DNA of 64,000 nucleotides, from positions 11,934,471 through 11,998,470 of the forward strand of contig NC_084819.1 of the NCBI RefSeq assembly GCF_963583255.1. The letters run 5' to 3'. A model generated the notes under the pieces. The model searched no databases. It worked only from the letters and a program-made list of their open reading frames with translations, and had not been told where the DNA came from. The translations under genes were made by a program, and so were the position numbers. Shown here piece after piece: positions 57,519-64,000 of the stretch. The stretch comes from Pyrus communis (Eukaryota; Streptophyta; Magnoliopsida; Rosales; Rosaceae). Every line of letters begins with the position of its first letter. Positions within the stretch are counted from its first letter, which is position 1.

Positions 57519-57638
57519 GGATGCGATCATACCAACTCACATGCACCGGATCCCATCAGAACTCCGAAGTTAAGCGAGTTTGGGCGAGAGTAGTACTAGG
57601 ATGGGTGACCTCCTGGGAAGTCCTCGTGTTGCATCCCC
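57519..57638 (+). rRNA. 5S rRNA gene, copy 1
   Basis: 5S rRNA is a component of the large ribosomal subunit, transcribed by Pol III. The internal control region is complete: A box (gaagttaagcg), intermediate element (gcgagagtagta), C box (ggatgggtgacctcctggga). Helix I closes between ggatgc and gcatcc. Upstream tatata lies at -28 (57491) and C at -1; the GC usually at -12 is GG here. Terminators are T5 and T13 downstream. Helix II reads CCAACUC (14-20) with GAGUUUGG (58-65), unlike the common plant CCAGCAC with GUGCUUGG, with pairing kept. The array consensus; variants below refer to it. Confidence 0.97.
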
Positions 57639-57859
57639 CCACCTTTTTGCGGTATTTTTTTTTTTTTGGTATATTTAGCGGCTTATATGTGTCGTGCTTG
57701 GGAGATGAGAGAAAGAAGAAGGAAAACAAAAAAAAAAAAAGACGAATTTTAAATTTTGAATTTCGAAGGATCACCTCGATTAATATTTTGCACATGAAAA
57801 AAGGTTACGAAGTCATGGGCAAAGAAATGGTTATATAGAATTAGAAGGGTTAGACTAAC

Positions 57860-57979
57860 GGATGCGATCATACCAACTCACATGCACCGGATCCCATCAG
57901 AACTCCGAAGTTAAGCGAGTTTGGGCGAGAGTAGTACTAGGATGGGTGACCTCCTGGGAAGTCCTCGTGTTGCATCCCC
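57860..57979 (+). rRNA. 5S rRNA gene, copy 2
   Basis: Identical to the consensus in the gene. The spacer after it has ttttaatttttgaa instead of the ttttaaattttgaa found after copies 1 and 3. Confidence 0.97.
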
Positions 57980-58198
57980 CCACCTTTTTGCGGTATTTTT
58001 TTTTTTTTGGTATATTTAGCGGCTTATATGTGTCGTGCTTGGGAGATGAGAGAAAGAAGAAGGAAAACAAAAAAAAAAAGACGAATTTTAATTTTTGAAT
58101 TTCGAAGGATCACCTCGATTAATATTTTGCACATGAAAAAAGGTTACGAAGTCATGGGCAAAGAAATGGTTATATAGAATTAGAAGGGTTAGACTAAC

Positions 58199-58318
58199 GG
58201 ATGCGATCATACCAACTCACATGCACCGGATCCCATCAGAACTCCGAAGTTAAGCGAGTTTGGGCGAGAGTAGTACTAGGATGGGTGACCTCCTGGGAAG
58301 TCCTCGTGTTGCATCCCC
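58199..58318 (+). rRNA. 5S rRNA gene, copy 3
   Basis: Consensus gene. Its following spacer shares the ttttaaattttgaa variant with copy 1, pairing copies 1-2 with 3-4 as a two-unit block. Confidence 0.97.
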
Positions 58319-58539
58319 CCACCTTTTTGCGGTATTTTTTTTTTTTTGGTATATTTAGCGGCTTATATGTGTCGTGCTTGGGAGATGAGAGAAAGAAGAA
58401 GGAAAACAAAAAAAAAAAAAGACGAATTTTAAATTTTGAATTTCGAAGGATCACCTCGATTAATATTTTGCACATGAAAAAAGGTTACGAAGTCATGGGC
58501 AAAGAAATGGTTATATAGAATTAGAAGGGTTAGACTAAC

Positions 58540-58659
58540 GGATGCGATCATACCAACTCACATGCACCGGATCCCATCAGAACTTCGAAGTTAAGCGAGT
58601 TTGGGCGAGAGTAGTACTAGGATGGGTGACCTCCTGGGAAGTCCTCGTGTTGCATCCCC
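58540..58659 (+). rRNA. 5S rRNA gene, copy 4
   Basis: One change: C to T at position 46 or 47 (gaacttcgaag instead of gaactccgaag), just before the A box. Confidence 0.97.
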
Positions 58660-58878
58660 CCACCTTTTTGCGGTATTTTTTTTTTTTTGGTATATTTAGC
58701 GGCTTATATGTGTCGTGCTTGGGAGATGAGAGAAAGAAGAAGGAAAACAAAAAAAAAAAGACGAATTTTAATTTTTGAATTTCGAAGGATCACCTCGATT
58801 AATATTTTGCACATGAAAAAAGGTTACGAAGTCATGGGCAAAGAAATGGTTATATAGAATTAGAAGGGTTAGACTAAC

Positions 58879-58998
58879 GGATGCGATCATACCAACTCAC
58901 ATGCACCGGATCCCATCAGAACTCCGAAGTTAAGCGAGTTTGGGCGAGAGTAGTACTAGGATGGGTGACCTCCTGGGAAGTCCTCGTGTTGCATCCCC
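58879..58998 (+). rRNA. 5S rRNA gene, copy 5
   Basis: Consensus gene and promoter. Confidence 0.97.
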
Positions 58999-59217
58999 CC
59001 ACCTTTTTGCGGTATTTTTTTTTTTTTGGTATATTTAGCGGCTTATATGTGTCGTGCTTGGGAGATGAGAGAAAGAAGAAGGAAAACAAAAAAAAAAAGA
59101 CGAATTTTAATTTTTGAATTTCGAAGGATCACCTCGATTAATATTTTGCACATGAAAAAAGGTTACGAAGTCATGGGCAAAGAAATGGTTATATAGAATT
59201 AGAAGGGTTAGACTAAC

Positions 59218-59337
59218 GGATGCGATCATACCAACTCACATGCACCGGATCCCATCAGAACTCCGAAGTTAAGCGAGTTTGGGCGAGAGTAGTACTAGGA
59301 TGGGTGACCTCCTGGGAAGTCCTCGTGTTGCATCCCC
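59218..59337 (+). rRNA. 5S rRNA gene, copy 6
   Basis: Consensus gene and promoter. Confidence 0.97.
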
Positions 59338-59557
59338 CCACCTTTTTGCGGTATTTTTTTTTTTTTGGTATATTTAGCGGCTTATATGTGTCGTGCTTGG
59401 GAGATGAGAGAAAGAAGAAGGAAAACAAAAAAAAAAAAGACGAATTTTAATTTTTGAATTTCGAAGGATCACCTCGATTAATATTTTGCACATGAAAAAA
59501 GGTTACGAAGTCATGGGCAAAGAAATGGTTATATAGAATTAGAAGGGTTAGACTAAC

Positions 59558-59677
59558 GGATGCGATCATACCAACTCACATGCACCGGATCCCATCAGAA
59601 CTCCGAAGTTAAGCGAGTTTGGGCGAGAGTAGTACTAGAATGGGTGACCTCCTGGGAAGTCCTCGTGTTGCATCCCC
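59558..59677 (+). rRNA. 5S rRNA gene, copy 7
   Basis: G to A at about position 82 (tactagaatggg), at the edge of the C box. The same change is found in copy 10, three units away. Confidence 0.97.
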
Positions 59678-59896
59678 CCACCTTTTTGCGGTATTTTTTT
59701 TTTTTTGGTATATTTAGCGGCTTATATGTGTCGTGCTTGGGAGATGAGAGAAAGAAGAAGGAAAACAAAAAAAAAAAGACGAATTTTAATTTTTGAATTT
59801 CGAAGGATCACCTCGATTAATATTTTGCACATGAAAAAAGGTTACGAAGTCATGGGCAAAGAAATGGTAATATAGAATTAGAAGGGTTAGACTAAC

Positions 59897-60016
59897 GGAT
59901 GCGATCATACCAACTCACATGCACCGGATCCCATCAGAACTCCGAAGTTAAGCGAGTTTGGGCGAGAGTAGTACTAGGATGGGTGACCTCCTGGGAAGTC
60001 CTCGTGTTGCATCCCC
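59897..60016 (+). rRNA. 5S rRNA gene, copy 8 (altered TATA)
   Basis: The gene is consensus, but the upstream promoter reads ggtaatata instead of ggttatata, breaking the tatata at -28. Expression may be reduced. Confidence 0.97.
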
Positions 60017-60235
60017 CCACCTTTTTGCGGTATTTTTTTTTTTTTGGTATATTTAGCGGCTTATATGTGTCGTGCTTGGGAGATGAGAGAAAGAAGAAGG
60101 AAAACAAAAAAAAAAAGACGAATTTTAATTTTTGAATTTCGAAGGATCACCTCGATTAATATTTTGCACATGAAAAAAGGTTACGAAGTCATGGGCAAAG
60201 AAATGGTTATATAGAATTAGAAGGGTTAGACTAAC

Positions 60236-60355
60236 GGATGCGATCATACCAACTCACATGCACCGGATCCCATCAGAACTCCGAAGTTAAGCGTGTTTGG
60301 GCGAGAGTAGTACTAGGATGGGTGACCTCCTGGGAAGTCCTCGTGTTGCATCCCC
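60236..60355 (+). rRNA. 5S rRNA gene, copy 9 (helix II mismatch)
   Basis: A to T at position 59 (gcgtgtttgg). This restores the base usual in other plants, but without the partner change at position 19, so it makes a U-U mismatch in helix II. Confidence 0.97.
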
Positions 60356-60574
60356 CCACCTTTTTGCGGTATTTTTTTTTTTTTGGTATATTTAGCGGCT
60401 TATATGTGTCGTGCTTGGGAGATGAGAGAAAGAAGAAGGAAAACAAAAAAAAAAAGACGAATTTTAATTTTTGAATTTCGAAGGATCACCTCGATTAATA
60501 TTTTGCACATGAAAAAAGGTTACGAAGTCATGGGCAAAGAAATGGTTATATAGAATTAGAAGGGTTAGACTAAC

Positions 60575-60694
60575 GGATGCGATCATACCAACTCACATGC
60601 ACCGGATCCCATCAGAACTCCGAAGTTAAGCGAGTTTGGGCGAGAGTAGTACTAGAATGGGTGACCTCCTGGGAAGTCCTCGTGTTGCATCCCC
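60575..60694 (+). rRNA. 5S rRNA gene, copy 10
   Basis: Carries the tactagaatggg change shared with copy 7. Confidence 0.97.
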
Positions 60695-60913
60695 CCACCT
60701 TTTTGCGGTATTTTTTTTTTTTTGGTATATTTAGCGGCTTATATGTGTCGTGCTTGGGAGATGAGAGAAAGAAGAAGGAAAACAAAAAAAAAAAGACGAA
60801 TTTTAATTTTTGAATTTCGAAGGATCACCTCGATTAATATTTTGCACATGAAAAAAGGTTACGAAGTCATGGGCAAAGAAATGGTTATATAGAATTAGAA
60901 GGGTTAGACTAAC

Positions 60914-61033
60914 GGATGCGATCATACCAACTCACATGCACCGGATCCCATCAGAACTCCTAAGTTAAGCGAGTTTGGGCGACAGTAGTACTAGGATGGG
61001 TGACCTCCTGGGAAGTCCTCGTGTTGCATCCCC
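60914..61033 (+). rRNA. 5S rRNA gene, copy 11 (damaged control region)
   Basis: Two changes: gaactcctaag (G to T at position 48, beside the A box) and gcgacagtagta (G to C in the intermediate element). The spacer also differs (gcggtaattttt). Possibly a poorly expressed copy. Confidence 0.95.
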
Positions 61034-61255
61034 CCACCTTTTTGCGGTAATTTTTTTTTTTTTGGTATATTTAGCGGCTTATATGTGTCGTGCTTGGGAG
61101 ATGAGAGAAAGAAGAAGGAAAACAAAAAAAAAAAAAGACGAATTTTAATTTTTGAATTTCGAAGGATCACCTCGATTAATATTTTGCACATGAAAAAAGG
61201 TTACGAAGTCATGGGCAAAGAAATGGTTATATAGAATTAGAAGGGTTAGACTAAC

Positions 61256-61375
61256 GGATGCTATCATACCAACTCACATGCACCGGATCCCATCAGAACT
61301 CCGAAGCTAAGCGAGTTTGGGCGAGAGTAGTACTAGGATGGGTGACCTCCTGGGAAGTCCTCGTGTTGCATCCCC
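61256..61375 (+). rRNA. 5S rRNA gene, copy 12 (variant block start)
   Basis: G to T at position 7 (ggatgctatc) and T to C in the A box (gaagctaagcg). The spacer has tttaggggctt, gaaagcaaa and agggttgga. The whole set recurs in copy 15. Confidence 0.95.
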
Positions 61376-61596
61376 CCACCTTTTTGCGGTATTTTTTTTT
61401 TTTTGGTATATTTAGGGGCTTATATGTGTCGTGCTTGGGAGATGAGAGAAAGAAGAAGGAAAGCAAAAAAAAAAAAAGACGAATTTTAATTTTTGAATTT
61501 CGAAGGATCACCTCGATTAATATTTTGCACATGAAAAAAGGTTACGAAGTCATGGGCAAAGAAATGGTTATATAGAATTAGAAGGGTTGGACTAAC

Positions 61597-61716
61597 GGAT
61601 GCGATCATACCAACTCACATGCACCGGATCCCATCAGAACTCCGAAGTTAAGCGAGTTTGGGCGAGAGTAGTACTAGGATGGGTGACCTCCTGGGAAGTC
61701 CTCGTGTTGCATCCCC
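61597..61716 (+). rRNA. 5S rRNA gene, copy 13
   Basis: Consensus gene. The spacer variants gaaaccaaa and aaaggcgaa recur after copy 16. Confidence 0.97.
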
Positions 61717-61937
61717 CCACCTTTTTGCGGTATTTTTTTTTTTTTGGTATATTTAGCGGCTTATATGTGTCGTGCTTGGGAGATGAGAGAAAGAAGAAGG
61801 AAACCAAAAAAAAAAAAAGGCGAATTTTAATTTTTGAATTTCGAAGGATCACCTCGATTAATATTTTGCACATGAAAAAAGGTTACGAAGTCATGGGCAA
61901 AGAAATGGTTATATAGAATTAGAAGGGTTAGACTAAC

Positions 61938-62057
61938 GGATGCGATCATACCAACTCACATGCACCGGATCCCATCAGAACTCCGAAGTTAAGCGAGTTT
62001 GGGCGAGAGTAGTACTAGGATGGGTGACCTCCTGGGAAGTCCTCGTGTTGCATCCCC
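61938..62057 (+). rRNA. 5S rRNA gene, copy 14
   Basis: Consensus gene and promoter. Confidence 0.97.
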
Positions 62058-62276
62058 CCACCTTTTTGCGGTATTTTTTTTTTTTTGGTATATTTAGCGG
62101 CTTATATGTGTCGTGCTTGGGAGATGAGAGAAAGAAGAAGGAAAACAAAAAAAAAAAGACGAATTTTAATTTTTGAATTTCGAAGGATCACCTCGATTAA
62201 TATTTTGCACATGAAAAAAGGTTACGAAGTCATGGGCAAAGAAATGGTTATATAGAATTAGAAGGGTTAGACTAAC

Positions 62277-62396
62277 GGATGCTATCATACCAACTCACAT
62301 GCACCGGATCCCATCAGAACTCCGAAGCTAAGCGAGTTTGGGCGAGAGTAGTACTAGGATGGGTGACCTCCTGGGAAGTCCTCGTGTTGCATCCCC
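62277..62396 (+). rRNA. 5S rRNA gene, copy 15 (same variant set as copy 12)
   Basis: Has ggatgctatc, gaagctaagcg and the same spacer variants as copy 12, showing a three-unit (about 1.02 kb) duplication. Confidence 0.95.
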
Positions 62397-62617
62397 CCAC
62401 CTTTTTGCGGTATTTTTTTTTTTTTGGTATATTTAGGGGCTTATATGTGTCGTGCTTGGGAGATGAGAGAAAGAAGAAGGAAAGCAAAAAAAAAAAAAGA
62501 CGAATTTTAATTTTTGAATTTCGAAGGATCACCTCGATTAATATTTTGCACATGAAAAAAGGTTACGAAGTCATGGGCAAAGAAATGGTTATATAGAATT
62601 AGAAGGGTTGGACTAAC

Positions 62618-62737
62618 GGATGCGATCATACCAACTCACATGCACCGGATCCCATCAGAACTCCGAAGTTAAGCGAGTTTGGGCGAGAGTAGTACTAGGA
62701 TGGGTGACCTCCTGGGAAGTCCTCGTGTTGCATCCCC
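62618..62737 (+). rRNA. 5S rRNA gene, copy 16
   Basis: Consensus gene with the spacer variants of copy 13. Confidence 0.97.
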
Positions 62738-62958
62738 CCACCTTTTTGCGGTATTTTTTTTTTTTTGGTATATTTAGCGGCTTATATGTGTCGTGCTTGG
62801 GAGATGAGAGAAAGAAGAAGGAAACCAAAAAAAAAAAAAGGCGAATTTTAATTTTTGAATTTCGAAGGATCACCTCGATTAATATTTTGCACATGAAAAA
62901 AGGTTACGAAGTCATGGGCAAAGAAATGGTTATATAGAATTAGAAGGGTTAGACTAAC

Positions 62959-63078
62959 GGATGCGATCATACCAACTCACATGCACCGGATCCCATCAGA
63001 ACTCCGAAGTTAAGCGAGTTTGGGCGAGAGTAGTACTAGGATGGGTGACCTCCTGGGAAGTCCTCGTGTTGCATCCCC
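62959..63078 (+). rRNA. 5S rRNA gene, copy 17
   Basis: Consensus gene and promoter. Confidence 0.97.
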
Positions 63079-63299
63079 CCACCTTTTTGCGGTATTTTTT
63101 TTTTTTTGGTATATTTAGCGGCTTATATGTGTCGTGCTTGGGAGATGAGAGAAAGAAGAAGGAAAACAAAAAAAAAAAAAGACGAATTTTAATTTTTGAA
63201 TTTCGAAGGATCACCTCGATTAATATTTTGCACATGAAAAAAGGTTACGAAGTCATGGGCAAAGAAATGGTTATATAGAATTAGAAGGGTTAGACTAAC

Positions 63300-63419
63300 G
63301 GATGCGATCATACCAACTCACATGCACCGGATCCCATCAGAACTCCGAAGTTAAGCGAGTTTGGGCGAGAGTAGTACTAGGATGGGTGACCTCCTGGGAA
63401 GTCCTCGTGTTGCATCCCC
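63300..63419 (+). rRNA. 5S rRNA gene, copy 18
   Basis: Consensus gene. Spacer change gaaagatgaagg instead of gaaagaagaagg. Confidence 0.97.
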
Positions 63420-63640
63420 CCACCTTTTTGCGGTATTTTTTTTTTTTTGGTATATTTAGCGGCTTATATGTGTCGTGCTTGGGAGATGAGAGAAAGATGA
63501 AGGAAAACAAAAAAAAAAAAAGACGAATTTTAATTTTTGAATTTCGAAGGATCACCTCGATTAATATTTTGCACATGAAAAAAGGTTACGAAGTCATGGG
63601 CAAAGAAATGGTTATATAGAATTAGAAGGGTTAGACTAAC

Positions 63641-63760
63641 GGATGCGATCATACCAACTCACATGCACCGGATCCCATCAGAACTCCGAAGTTAAGCGAG
63701 TTTGGGCGAGAGTAGTACTAGGATGGGTGACCTCCTGGGAAGTCCTCGTGTTGCATCCCC
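63641..63760 (+). rRNA. 5S rRNA gene, copy 19
   Basis: Consensus gene. Downstream catctttttgcgg instead of cacctttttgcgg and a shorter T-run. Confidence 0.97.
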
Positions 63761-63978
63761 CCATCTTTTTGCGGTATTTTTTTTTTTTGGTATATTTAGC
63801 GGCTTATATGTGTCGTGCTTGGGAGATGAGAGAAAGAAGAAGGAAAACAAAAAAAAAAAGACGAATTTTAATTTTTGAATTTCGAAGGATCACCTCGATT
63901 AATATTTTGCACATGAAAAAAGGTTACGAAGTCATGGGCAAAGAAATGGTTATATAGAATTAGAAGGGTTATACTAAC

Positions 63979-64000
63979 GGATGCGATCATACCAACTCAC
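63979..64000 (+). rRNA. 5S rRNA gene, copy 20 (cut by window end)
   Basis: The first 22 bases only. The upstream region has gggttatactaac in place of gggttagactaac, about ten bases before the start. Confidence 0.9.

Larger units (their letters stand above)
57401..64000 (+). repeat. 5S rDNA tandem array (unit 338-342 bp)
   Basis: Nineteen complete 5S genes in the same orientation plus the start of a twentieth at the window edge. Each unit is a 120-bp gene and a spacer of about 219-222 bp. The spacer contains a T5 and a T12-13 terminator, an A-run near gaaaacaaaa, and the upstream promoter tatata at -28 with C at -1. Length differences come mostly from the homopolymer runs. Shared substitutions show higher-order blocks of two and three units. 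The array begins with a partial spacer at 57401. Confidence 0.98.

Noticed and set aside
57521..63957. Repeated 78-105 aa open frames in every 5S unit (MRSYQLTCTG... on plus, MCKILIEVIL... on minus)
   Set aside because: They are translations of the 5S rRNA gene and its spacer. Their repetition follows the rDNA unit and the frame ends vary with homopolymer length; there is no sign of protein selection.
57401..64000. CRISPR-like array of regularly spaced repeats
   Set aside because: Repeat length (120 bp plus conserved spacer of about 220 bp), identical spacers and clear 5S identity in plant DNA rule out CRISPR.

Overview
The window is nuclear DNA of a flowering plant, most likely a eudicot. 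Evidence: GT-AG introns, a tandem 5S rDNA array, plant LTR-retrotransposon lineages (Copia, Tat-type Gypsy, Cassandra TRIM), a Helitron remnant and plant gene families (PR-1/CAP, fasciclin-like, subtilase). The LTR and Cassandra style recalls Rosaceae, but that is an impression from memory.

Layout. 0.4-1.6 kb: a rearranged Cassandra complex on the minus strand. 1.9-2.4 kb: a degenerate tandem repeat broken by a fold-back MITE. 2.8-7.9 kb: an almost intact Copia element (minus strand) with a perfect 5-bp target duplication, inserted in the 3' end of a PR-1/CAP pseudogene. 10-20.6 kb: LTR-like debris enclosing an 8.5-kb Gypsy-type element that has gag and protease but no visible reverse transcriptase or integrase. 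20.6-32.6 kb: a three-level nest: a hAT-like element, inside it a solo LTR, inside that a 9.6-kb Tat-lineage Gypsy element with a spliced antisense gene. 33.4-37 kb: a small gene island (a membrane protein with paired CxxC motifs, an unrecognised acidic protein, a fasciclin-domain protein). 38-43.1 kb: a subtilase pseudogene split by a Copia element exactly at a splice acceptor. 43-50 kb: a Copia fragment, a segmental duplication, a solo LTR and a truncated LTR. 51.8-56.2 kb: a Helitron replicase/helicase pseudogene (minus strand) split by a roughly 2.2-kb LTR-like insert. 57.4-64.0 kb: a 5S rDNA array with 19 complete units and the start of a twentieth, running off the window.

Function. Only three protein genes look intact (33,422-34,940; 35,158-35,715; 36,382-36,978). 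The 5S genes carry internal Pol III control regions, an upstream TATA at -28 and T-rich terminators, so most could be transcribed. The rest is repeat-derived. TSDs and nesting give relative insertion ages.

Most interesting: (1) the 5S copies differ from the usual angiosperm 5S by two compensated base pairs in helix II, and the variant sequence resembles the 5S-like domain of the Cassandra LTRs 56 kb away; (2) directly at the array edge is a USE plus TATA pair with the spacing of plant Pol III snRNA promoters, followed by a short hairpin-forming stretch that I cannot assign; (3) the Tat element has a multi-exon antisense gene and an snRNA-promoter-like arrangement in its LTR.
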